From Desulfobacteraceae bacterium (lineage in GTDB: Bacteria; Desulfobacterota; DSM-4660; Desulfatiglandales; Desulfatiglandaceae), in NCBI GenBank assembly GCA_011048855.1, contig DSCZ01000360.1, positions 1 to 8,058 of the forward strand: 8,058 nucleotides of DNA, given 5' to 3'. Below the pieces are notes generated by a model. That model saw only the letters and a list, made by a program, of their open reading frames with translations. It searched no databases and had not been told where the DNA came from. Numbering within the stretch: the first letter of the stretch is position 1; each line of letters opens with the position of its first letter. Position numbers and translations under genes: made by a program. Shown here in pieces: positions 1 to 5,684 of this stretch.

Positions 1-1101
1 ACCGCAGCCGTTGTTCAGAAAATGCGAAAAGACTCCCGTGGCATTCCTCGGGTGAGCTTCGACCCGTCGGGCACTCACCTTGTAGCCGAGGCGGAGTTCC
101 ATTACCATGGATTCGCCTTGACGGATATGATCATCGAAGACTACATGCATCAGGATACCGGTGGGAAAAGCACCTTCTGCAGGCTCGAAGGATCGCTGGT
201 TTTTCGGGATGCCATAGGCCGGCGCGCGTTCAGTCATTATGTCGTTGATTATGATTTGTATCGGGACAGAATTGTCATTTTGAACTCAGTGGTTGTGCCT
301 GTTTCTCCGCTGTTTCCACCTGTACAGGCCTACATTATAAAAGCGGAAGAACTGCAGGGGGTTGATGGCCGGTACCCCGACTTCGTCAAATTCTATGTTG
401 ATGTGGTCACCCGTGCCCAAAACATGGCCCCGACCCCCGAGGAGATAAGACTACGGCGCGACAGAGACAATATGAGCCTGCTGGAGCGTATACGCCGGAT
501 GCCCGTTGTTGAGAGGCTGGACTATTATGTAGTGATTTTCGTGATGGACCGTCTCCGTCCCGACGACGAGATCAAGACCGTGGTGTCCGGCAGTCGCATT
601 TCCGGAGGCTCCTATGGCAGGAGCTCCCTTGCGGAGCCGATATACCAGGACATGGACGGCTGGCGCGTAGCCATGTTTGAGGGCAATTTTGCGATAGACC
701 ATGATATGTTCTATGTCCACACTTTTTACCGACCCACCGGCATCTCCCTTCCGGGCGGGCGCGACGAGGTTCTCATAGGTCTTTTCACTCCTGAAAAGAA
801 TTACGATGTCCATGAAGCGCCTGTTTCTACAAAGAGTTCCCCGGCTGGGGGGAAAACTGCTTCAGCCGAGGGTCCACTGGCTTTGGGGAGCACTGCCCTC
901 GACATCTCTTTACATGACCATGCGGCTGTCGTCCAGGGCCGTCTTGCGAAACTTGGTTTTTATAAAAAGTCAATAGACGGTTTGTGGGGCAGCGGATCGC
1001 GAGGTGCCCTGCAGGATTTCCAGAGGGCCAATGGTCTTGATCCCAATAGCGGCTGGAACATGCAGACCCAGATGAAACTGTTTTCCGGGTCTGGGCAGTA
1101 G
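1..1101 (+). CDS. Protein of unknown function with C-terminal peptidoglycan-binding domain (5' end outside window)
   Basis: The frame is open from the first base (TAAVVQK precedes the first Met at position 22) and that ATG has no Shine-Dalgarno sequence, so the true start, and any signal peptide, probably lies upstream of the window. Numbered from the Met at 22, residues 1-260 match no family I recognise. They are rich in aromatic residues and beta-like stretches, with a charged segment near 140-160. Residues about 270-290 form a low-complexity Ser/Gly/Ala linker. Residues about 293-359 look like a PG_binding_1 domain: an amphipathic first helix (VVQGRLAKLGFY), then the typical IDGLWGSGSRGALQDFQ core. 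Such domains usually attach a protein to the cell wall, so an envelope location is likely (inference). No catalytic motif is evident. The next rightward gene is 235 bp away, so it is probably a separate transcription unit. Confidence is high that this is a gene, and low for any role. Confidence 0.8.
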   Translation, partial: TAAVVQKMRKDSRGIPRVSFDPSGTHLVAEAEFHYHGFALTDMIIEDYMHQDTGGKSTFCRLEGSLVFRDAIGRRAFSHYVVDYDLYRDRIVILNSVVVPVSPLFPPVQAYIIKAEELQGVDGRYPDFVKFYVDVVTRAQNMAPTPEEIRLRRDRDNMSLLERIRRMPVVERLDYYVVIFVMDRLRPDDEIKTVVSGSRISGGSYGRSSLAEPIYQDMDGWRVAMFEGNFAIDHDMFYVHTFYRPTGISLPGGRDEVLIGLFTPEKNYDVHEAPVSTKSSPAGGKTASAEGPLALGSTALDISLHDHAAVVQGRLAKLGFYKKSIDGLWGSGSRGALQDFQRANGLDPNSGWNMQTQMKLFSGSGQ

Positions 1102-1169
1102 CGGCTCGTTGCCCGCCCAGCATTTCAAGGGCGGTTTCGGTTCGTAATTCTCCTGCAGCAAACAGGGAG

Positions 1170-1316
1170 GATAAAAGAAGTCAGGTCGCTTTTTCCCAAG
1201 ACGCCGCCGGTGGGGTTGCATGGATTACAAACGTGGACCATGTCGCCCCCCGCATGAACCGTTTTCAGCATGGCCTCAAGGTCATGCCCCCTCCATTGTA
1301 TGTTGAAATGATAAAT
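1170..1316 (-). pseudogene. Relic of a fold-type I (HisC-like) aminotransferase
   Basis: On the minus strand, about 49 codons resemble the middle of a PLP aminotransferase. HDLEAMLKTV is followed by DMVHVCNPCNPTGG and then VLGKSDLTSFI, the usual order of the segment around the NP-N-NPTG substrate/PLP-binding loop in HisC-type enzymes (there typically CNPNNPTG). The frame is open on both sides but the resemblance stops: towards 1406 it runs antisense into the hbd start, and towards 1125 it becomes unrelated sequence ending in a stop. No PLP lysine region, N-terminus or C-terminus is present anywhere nearby. I read it as a decayed fragment of a once complete gene of about 360 codons. A chance antisense match is less likely because the motif and its flanking helices fit in order. 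It is unrelated in position to the intact aminotransferase at 5685-6836. Confidence 0.6.
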
Positions 1317-1324
1317 CTTTTTCC

Positions 1325-1331
1325 GGGGAGG
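1325..1331 (+). promoter_or_regulatory. Ribosome binding site of the 3-hydroxyacyl-CoA dehydrogenase gene
   Basis: GGGGAGG lies 5 nt before the ATG at 1337 and fixes that start. The bases just upstream are A+T rich (around 1298-1322, including ATGATAAATC) and could hold a promoter, but no convincing -35/-10 pair is visible. Confidence 0.7.
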
Positions 1332-1336
1332 CCGAG

Positions 1337-2218
1337 ATGGAAATAAAGACGGTATTTGTAGCAGGCGCCGGTTTGATGGGTGCAGGTATTTCACAGGTAT
1401 GTGCACAGGCCGGCTACCAGGTTATCATGCATGATCTCACGACGGAATTGACCGAAAAGGGAATCAAAAACATCACATGGTCAGTCGGCAAGCTTGTTGA
1501 AAAAGGGAAAATTCCTGGTACTTTCGACGAAACAGTCGCAAGGATCAAACCTGTCAACGACGTTTCCGCAGCTGCTGAAGCCGACTTTGTTTTTGAGGCC
1601 ATCATCGAAAACCTGGATGCAAAACGGGATCTCTTCGCACGCCTGGACGAGATATGCAGGCCCGAAACCGTTTTCGCGTCCAACACATCGGCGATACCTG
1701 TCACCGAAATCGCCCAGGCCACGAAAAGAGGGCAACGTTTCGTCGGAACTCATTTTTTCAGCCCCGTTCCGATGATGAGGATCGTTGAAATCGTGAAGGG
1801 ACTGCTTACCTCCGAAGAAACGGTGGTCACCGCTGAAGAGTTATGCCGGAGCCTCGGAAAGGAAACCATAAGGGTCAACCGCGATGTTGCCGGCTTCGCT
1901 TTGAACCGGATCAATTTTACCAGCAACATCGAAGCCATCCGCCTGGTGGAAGCAGGCGTCGTGAGCGTCGAAGACGTGGACAAAGGCATGCGGCTCGGTT
2001 TCGGCCGTCCGATGGGGCCGTTTGAAACTTCGGATATGTCCGGCCTGGACGTCGGCTTCAATGCAATGAACGCAGTCTACAAAGAAACGCAGGACGAAAG
2101 GTTTCATCCGCCCATGCTGCTCCAGCGAAAAGTAAAGATAGGACACCTCGGCAGAAAAACCGGGATCGGCTGGTATAAATATGACGAAAACGGCAAGAAA
2201 ATAGGCCCCGCCGATTGA
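1337..2218 (+). CDS. hbd: 3-hydroxyacyl-CoA (3-hydroxybutyryl-CoA) dehydrogenase
   Basis: This cytoplasmic enzyme oxidises (S)-3-hydroxyacyl-CoA to 3-ketoacyl-CoA with NAD(P), or runs in reverse, in fatty-acid beta-oxidation or butyrate-type metabolism. The 293-aa protein is close to the usual 280-290 of the stand-alone family. The N-terminal Rossmann fold opens with VAGAGLMGAGI (residues 8-18), and the acidic D33 (MHDL) at the end of beta-2 suggests NAD preference. NTSAIPVTEIA (116-126) and HFFSPVPMMRIVEIV (139-153) contain the expected catalytic His139-Glu151 pair; many relatives have Asn where Ser142 stands. The C-terminal dimerisation domain begins at DVAGFALNRI (183-192) and carries the family signature ending in FGRPMGPFETSDMSGLD. 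The ATG is chosen from the GGGGAGG site 5 nt upstream. Its TGA overlaps the TTG start of the following macro-domain relic. No thiolase, enoyl-CoA hydratase or acyl-CoA dehydrogenase gene is adjacent, so the physiological chain length and direction cannot be read from context. Confidence 0.93.
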   Translation: MEIKTVFVAGAGLMGAGISQVCAQAGYQVIMHDLTTELTEKGIKNITWSVGKLVEKGKIPGTFDETVARIKPVNDVSAAAEADFVFEAIIENLDAKRDLFARLDEICRPETVFASNTSAIPVTEIAQATKRGQRFVGTHFFSPVPMMRIVEIVKGLLTSEETVVTAEELCRSLGKETIRVNRDVAGFALNRINFTSNIEAIRLVEAGVVSVEDVDKGMRLGFGRPMGPFETSDMSGLDVGFNAMNAVYKETQDERFHPPMLLQRKVKIGHLGRKTGIGWYKYDENGKKIGPAD

Positions 2219-2346
2219 AAGAAGACCTTTTCGATCAACCATCGGAAGGAAAAAAGATCGAAGTTTTAAAAACCGACATCACCACGCTGAAGGTCGACGC
2301 CATAGTAAACGCCGCAAACATGCCGCCGCTCGGAGGTGGAGGTGGA
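2215..2346 (+). pseudogene. Truncated macro-domain (ADP-ribose-binding) protein gene, N-terminal fragment only
   Basis: Starting at a TTG that overlaps the hbd stop (TTGA), the first 44 or so codons read as the N-terminus of a macro domain. IEVLKTDITTLKVDAIVNAAN (residues 15-35) is the classic first strand plus the Asn-containing ADP-ribose motif, and it is followed by a glycine loop (PLGGGGG, about 38-44). In intact family members the loop continues into a Val-Asp-Gly-Ala-Ile-His segment and another 100 or more residues; here homology ends at about 2346. The frame stays open to 2658, but everything beyond is antisense to the pyridoxal kinase gene and does not resemble macro sequence. The four-base overlap suggests translational coupling to hbd before the gene was broken. 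Intact relatives bind ADP-ribose or deacetylate O-acetyl-ADP-ribose; this fragment lacks most of the fold and should not function. An assembly join is the alternative explanation. Confidence 0.75.
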
Positions 2347-2361
2347 AAGTCAAGGATCCGC

Positions 2362-3240
2362 TCACCACTCCACGATTTCGTAGGTGATCGAGGCGAGTGG
2401 AGCCTTGAGGTGTCCCAGCACCCTTTCCAGAAGCACCCCTTCCCGGCGCGGGAGATCGTACCCGAAGCTCGCTTTGACTGCGAGAGTCGTGAACTGCACG
2501 GCACGGTCGAGAGCAATGGGAAGGCTGTCTCCCTGAAGCAGGCTCCCGAGGATCACACTTGCAAAAGCATCTCCGGTCCCCGGATAATAAGCAGGTATAT
2601 AGGTGCAGTCCACTTTCCAGAAACGCCCGTCCGTGCGGTTGTATGCCATCACCGTTGAGGCGCCCCTCTCGGGATTGAGAGGCACGCTGGTGATCACTAC
2701 GATCTCCGGGCCACGGTCTGAAAGTCGCACCAGCCAGTCACGCAGTTCTCTGGGCTCTATTCGTGCGCTGTAATCACGGTCGAGCAGAAAGCAGGCCTCA
2801 GTGAAATTCGGAGTTATGGCATGGGCTTTTTTCACGAGCCGCCTCATACCGTCGATCTGCTCCACGTTGACCGGTCCGTACGCCTTTCCATTGTCCCCCA
2901 TAACCGGATCCACGAGAACCAGCTGGTCCGCTTCGGCAAAAGAATCTATAAATCCCCCCACGATATCGATCTGGTGGGAGGATCCCAAAAAGCCGCTGTA
3001 AATCGCATCGAAACGAAGGCCCATGGATCGCCAGTGATTCATGAAATCTTCCATGTTTCCGGTCAAATCCACGAGCCTGTAGTTCTCAAACCCTCCTGTG
3101 TGAGAGGAAAGGACCGCTGTCGGCAACGGGCAGACCTGGATTCCCATTGTCGAGAGGATAGGTATTATCACGGTAAGGGACGCACGGCCGAATCCCGAAA
3201 GGTCATGAATGGCTGCTACGCGGGGTACGGGTGATTTCAT
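2362..3240 (-). CDS. pdxK: Pyridoxal/pyridoxamine/pyridoxine kinase (PdxK/PdxY family)
   Basis: This cytoplasmic enzyme phosphorylates B6 vitamers with ATP in the salvage route to pyridoxal 5'-phosphate. The 292-aa protein is a ribokinase-fold enzyme of the COG2240 kind. Residues 7-20 (RVAAIHDLSGFGRA) form the substrate-binding start typical of the group, PLPTAVLSSHTGG (38-50) and YSGFLGSSHQI (81-91) follow, and DPVMGDNG (111-118) is the nucleotide/magnesium segment. The anion hole and catalytic base lie in PGTGDAF (220-226), with Asp224 as the expected base. The start at 3240 is supported by AAGGAGAG six nt upstream (3247-3254). It lies 37 bp downstream of the 6-phosphogluconate dehydrogenase gene on the same strand and is probably cotranscribed. 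Its stop is only about 15 bp from the broken end of the macro-domain relic. PdxK and PdxY cannot be separated from sequence alone, so vitamer preference is uncertain. Confidence 0.9.
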   Translation of the reverse strand: MKSPVPRVAAIHDLSGFGRASLTVIIPILSTMGIQVCPLPTAVLSSHTGGFENYRLVDLTGNMEDFMNHWRSMGLRFDAIYSGFLGSSHQIDIVGGFIDSFAEADQLVLVDPVMGDNGKAYGPVNVEQIDGMRRLVKKAHAITPNFTEACFLLDRDYSARIEPRELRDWLVRLSDRGPEIVVITSVPLNPERGASTVMAYNRTDGRFWKVDCTYIPAYYPGTGDAFASVILGSLLQGDSLPIALDRAVQFTTLAVKASFGYDLPRREGVLLERVLGHLKAPLASITYEIVEW

Positions 3241-3246
3241 GAATTT

Positions 3247-3254
3247 CTCTCCTT
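3247..3254 (-). promoter_or_regulatory. Ribosome binding site of the pyridoxal kinase gene
   Basis: On the minus strand AAGGAGAG sits 6 nt before the ATG at 3240. It is near-consensus and within the short spacer after the upstream gene, consistent with one transcript and independent initiation. Confidence 0.75.
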
Positions 3255-3277
3255 GTCACATCTGAAGGCCTTGCGCC

Positions 3278-4189
3278 TCATTTGTCTTGTGCGGGCATAA
3301 CGCCATGGCCCCCGAACTCCCGTCTCAATGCTGCAATCAAGCGGTCCGAAAACGAATCGGTTTGACGGGACCGAAACCGGCTCATCAACGATTGGGTAAT
3401 GACAGGGGCCGGCACGCCCGCTTCGACAGCCTGCTGCACGCACCAGCGGCCCTCCCCCGAATCCTCGACGTAACCCCGGATGTTTTCAAGCCCCGGATCG
3501 CCGGCAAAAACCTTCTCCGCGAGCTCCAGCAGCCAGGACCGCACGACACTGCCCCGGTTCCACAAACGGGCGACCTCGGCATAATCAACGGAATCCACAT
3601 AGGAGGATGATTCAATGAGTTGAAAGCCTTCGCCGTAGGCCTGCATCATCGCGTATTCGATACCGTTATGCACCATCTTCACGAAATGCCCGGCACCCGA
3701 ACGACCACAATACAGGCAGCCTCCCTCAGGCGACAGGGATTGAAACAACGGCAGCAGCCGCCGGTAAACATCCTCGGGACCGCCGGCCATCAGGCAGTAG
3801 CCTTCACTCAGGCCCCAAATTCCACCGCTCACCCCGACATCGAGAAAGGCTATTCCCTTCTCCCCGAGATAAACCGCACGACGGCCTGCATCTTTAAAAA
3901 AGCTGTTTCCTCCGTCAATGACGATGTCGCCCGGAGAAAAGACTTCCTTTAGCCCCTCAACATGCTTCTCGACAACCGCCCCGGCCGGGAGCATAAGCCA
4001 CGCGACCCGCGGGGGATCCAACTTTTCGGCGAGTTCGGCGAGGGAGTAGGCCGGATCGGCGCCTTCAGCAGCAGCCTGGTCCGTCTTTGCGCCTGTGCGA
4101 TTATAAACCGCAACCGGCCACCCTTTCCCGATAAGGCGCCTGGCCATATTCATACCCATTCGTCCCAGCCCTATAATTCCTACCTTCAT
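3278..4189 (-). CDS. gnd: 6-phosphogluconate dehydrogenase, decarboxylating, short form
   Basis: This enzyme oxidatively decarboxylates 6-phosphogluconate to ribulose 5-phosphate in the oxidative pentose phosphate pathway, in the cytoplasm. The 303-aa protein belongs to the short (about 300 aa) branch, not the 470-aa enterobacterial type. The Rossmann motif VGIIGLGRMG (3-12) is followed by YNRTGAKTD (29-37), which contacts the cofactor. IDGGNS (91-96), DVGVSGGIWGLSEG (117-130) and GAGHFVKMVHNGIEY (166-180) are the substrate and catalytic segments, with Lys171 and Asn175 as expected active-site residues. DSGEGRW (243-249) is a further hallmark. I chose the ATG at 4189, since GGGGGAG lies 5 nt upstream and the protein then begins directly with the first beta strand. 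An in-frame ATG at 4210 would add seven residues and has no good ribosome site. It heads the unit that continues into the pyridoxal kinase gene. NAD versus NADP preference is not decided here. Confidence 0.92.
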   Translation of the reverse strand: MKVGIIGLGRMGMNMARRLIGKGWPVAVYNRTGAKTDQAAAEGADPAYSLAELAEKLDPPRVAWLMLPAGAVVEKHVEGLKEVFSPGDIVIDGGNSFFKDAGRRAVYLGEKGIAFLDVGVSGGIWGLSEGYCLMAGGPEDVYRRLLPLFQSLSPEGGCLYCGRSGAGHFVKMVHNGIEYAMMQAYGEGFQLIESSSYVDSVDYAEVARLWNRGSVVRSWLLELAEKVFAGDPGLENIRGYVEDSGEGRWCVQQAVEAGVPAPVITQSLMSRFRSRQTDSFSDRLIAALRREFGGHGVMPAQDK

Positions 4190-4194
4190 TATAT

Positions 4195-4201
4195 CTCCCC
4201 C
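4195..4201 (-). promoter_or_regulatory. Ribosome binding site deciding the gnd start
   Basis: GGGGGAG on the minus strand is 5 nt before the ATG at 4189. It overlaps the coding region that would exist if the upstream ATG at 4210 were used, which argues for 4189 as the start. Confidence 0.65.
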
Positions 4202-4260
4202 GGAATTCATATGCGATCAAGTGCAAAGCCTCCGCGGATCTTGAACGGGCCTTTAAAGAA

Positions 4261-4299
4261 AGCTGGTTTCCATCCGGTATTTCCGGATGGAAATAAGCT
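4261..4299. repeat. Strong inverted repeat (hairpin or operator) upstream of hisI
   Basis: TTTCCATCCGG (4267-4277) and CCGGATGGAAA (4283-4293) are perfect 11-bp inverted copies around a 5-base loop. The outer AGCT tetramers at 4261-4264 and 4296-4299 extend the pairing across a 2-base internal mismatch. Neither side carries a T-tract, so it is not a typical intrinsic terminator. It could be a protein-binding operator for one or both divergent units, or an RNA structure in a leader. The sequence shows symmetry only; no regulator is identified. Confidence 0.7.
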
Positions 4300-4394
4300 A
4301 TCACGCGCCGGGAACCCGGTCAACACCGCATTTGACGCTCATTTTTGCCTTGCGATGAAAAAATCCCTGTGGTAGAGAGATTAGTTCAAAGTTG

Positions 4395-4400
4395 AAAGGA
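4395..4400 (+). promoter_or_regulatory. Ribosome binding site of hisI
   Basis: AAAGGA lies 9 nt before the ATG at 4410. It overlaps the alternative in-frame TTG at 4392, which would place the site inside the coding region, so the ATG is preferred. Confidence 0.65.
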
Positions 4401-4409
4401 TACAAGACT

Positions 4410-4790
4410 ATGATTGAATTGGATTTTTCGAAGGCGCATGGATTGATCCCCGCTATAGCCCAGGACTTCAAGAGCGGCAAGGTGCTGATGCTTGCCTATA
4501 TCAACGAGGCTTCCTGGAAAAAAACTCTCGAAACAGGAGAAGTCCATTACTGGAGCCGCTCACGGCGCGAACTCTGGCACAAGGGCGGGACATCAGGCCA
4601 TGTGCAGAAAGTAAAGGAGATCCTTATCGACTGCGATGACGATACGGTATTGTTCAAGGTGGAGCAGCTGGGCGGCGCCGCATGTCACAAAGGCTATGAG
4701 TCATGTTTTTACCGGCGCATGGAAGATAACGGCACATTAAAAGAAATAGCGGAAAAAGTATTTGATCCAGAGAAGGTGTATAAAAAATGA
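4410..4790 (+). CDS. hisI: Phosphoribosyl-AMP cyclohydrolase
   Basis: This enzyme catalyses the third step of histidine synthesis, hydrolytic opening of the adenine ring of phosphoribosyl-AMP to give ProFAR, in the cytoplasm. The protein is 126 aa, the normal size of the monofunctional enzyme; there is no fused HisE (PRA-PH) domain. The family core is complete: [18 protein letters not shown] (15-32), [19 protein letters not shown] (46-64), the metal-binding DCDDD (74-78), and [12 protein letters not shown] (92-103). Cys75, Cys92 and Cys99 are the expected zinc ligands, and Asp74, Asp76 and Asp78 the magnesium ligands. The ATG at 4410 follows AAAGGA at good spacing. Its stop overlaps the hisG start by four bases (ATGA), indicating translational coupling. 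It is the first gene of the rightward cluster. The remaining his genes are not in the window, so the pathway genes are dispersed or partly clustered elsewhere. Confidence 0.96.
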   Translation: MIELDFSKAHGLIPAIAQDFKSGKVLMLAYINEASWKKTLETGEVHYWSRSRRELWHKGGTSGHVQKVKEILIDCDDDTVLFKVEQLGGAACHKGYESCFYRRMEDNGTLKEIAEKVFDPEKVYKK

Positions 4791-5659
4791 ATCAGCTTAA
4801 ATTAGGAATCCCAAAAGGAAGTTTACAAAGCGCAACCATCAACCTTTTTGAGAAATCGGGCTGGAAAATATCCCTGAACTCCAGAAGCTACTTCCCGGAA
4901 ATCAACGACCTTCAAATTCAGTGTCATATTTGCCGGGCACAGGAAATGTCCCGTTATGTCGAAAATGGCACACTTGACGCGGGGCTTACCGGGAGAGACT
5001 GGATTGAGGAAAATGAATCCCAGGTCACCGTCGTCGGCGACCTTGTCTATTCAAAGGCCAGCCAGAATGTCGCCAGGTGGGTTCTGGCGGTGCGGGCCGA
5101 TTCCGACATTCACGACTTGAAAGACATGAAAGGGAAAAAAATATCCACCGAGCTCGTGAATTTTACAAAACGCTATTTTTCCGAGCGCAACATCGACGTC
5201 AAGGTGGAGTTTTCGTGGGGAGCCACCGAGGCCAAAGTTGTATCCGGGCTTGCGGATGCCATCGTCGAAGTCACCGAGACAGGCGGCACGATAAAGGCGC
5301 ATGGTTTGAAAATCGTCAAGGAGTTGATGCAGACCAACACTCAGATGATAGCCAACACTGGGTCCTACATGGATCCCTGGAAAAAAGCCAGAATCGATCA
5401 TATTTTCCTGTTGCTCAAAGGAGCACTCAGGGCGGAGAAAATGGTAGGACTCAAAATGAACGTTCCGGAAGAAAAGATCGAAAAAGTCATTTCGCTTCTT
5501 CCGAGCCTGAACTCTCCGACGATCGCCCATCTATACAACTCCCCCTGGCTTTCGGTAGAGGCTGTCGTGCAGTCCCCGGTGGTCCGCGACCTTATCCCCA
5601 TGCTTCTCGAAGCTGGAGCGGAAGGCATCATCGAATACCCGCTCAACAAGGTCGTATAA
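4787..5659 (+). CDS. hisG: ATP phosphoribosyltransferase, long form
   Basis: This is the first and committed enzyme of histidine synthesis, condensing ATP with PRPP to phosphoribosyl-ATP in the cytoplasm. The 290-aa length marks the long form with its own C-terminal regulatory domain, so no HisZ partner is required. The N-terminal catalytic lobes are recognisable from [11 protein letters not shown] (4-14), [24 protein letters not shown] (49-72) and SWGATEAKV (143-151). The PRPP-binding loop is [18 protein letters not shown] (157-174), in the usual position. Residues about 212-290 form the ACT-like regulatory domain, including [26 protein letters not shown], where histidine feedback normally acts; this is family knowledge, and inhibition was not shown here. 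The ATG overlaps the hisI stop (ATGA), and a modest AGAAGG ribosome site lies inside the end of hisI. The next gene begins 25 bp downstream in the same direction. Confidence 0.95.
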   Translation: MNQLKLGIPKGSLQSATINLFEKSGWKISLNSRSYFPEINDLQIQCHICRAQEMSRYVENGTLDAGLTGRDWIEENESQVTVVGDLVYSKASQNVARWVLAVRADSDIHDLKDMKGKKISTELVNFTKRYFSERNIDVKVEFSWGATEAKVVSGLADAIVEVTETGGTIKAHGLKIVKELMQTNTQMIANTGSYMDPWKKARIDHIFLLLKGALRAEKMVGLKMNVPEEKIEKVISLLPSLNSPTIAHLYNSPWLSVEAVVQSPVVRDLIPMLLEAGAEGIIEYPLNKVV

Positions 5660-5684
5660 ATACGGGAATAAGGACGAACAGTAA

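Larger units (their letters stand above)
4211..4409. promoter_or_regulatory. Divergent intergenic region between gnd and hisI
   Basis: About 200 bp separate two divergent units, so promoters for both should lie here. The most prominent element is the hairpin at 4261-4299. A 12-base near-palindrome (CCGGGAACCCGG, 4308-4319) follows it. For hisI, TTGACG at 4332-4337 is a reasonable -35, but the matching -10 position (ATGAAA at 4355-4360) is poor, so the promoter call is weak. For gnd no clear pair was found. I see no leader peptide with a histidine run, so classical his attenuation is not supported. Confidence 0.45.

Noticed and set aside
827..1169. Minus-strand frame that might continue the aminotransferase relic after a frameshift
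   Set aside because: The shifted frame is open and reads plausibly (LFAAGELRTETALEML) but does not resemble the segment expected after the NPTG loop, and it runs antisense into the peptidoglycan-binding gene.
1841..2242. 133-codon minus-strand open frame under hbd
   Set aside because: Shadow of hbd; no ribosome site and no recognisable motif.
2347..2658. Continuation of the macro-domain reading frame beyond 2346
   Set aside because: It is antisense to the intact 3' end of the pyridoxal kinase gene and shows no macro-domain residues; the frame is open only by chance.
2821..4375. Several plus-strand open frames over pdxK and gnd, and into the gnd-hisI gap
   Set aside because: They mirror well-supported minus-strand genes, and their His/Arg/Pro-rich translations look like shadows.
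4210..4391. Histidine leader peptide or T-box/riboswitch upstream of hisI
   Set aside because: No run of His codons, no terminator with a T-tract, and no recognisable riboswitch core was seen.
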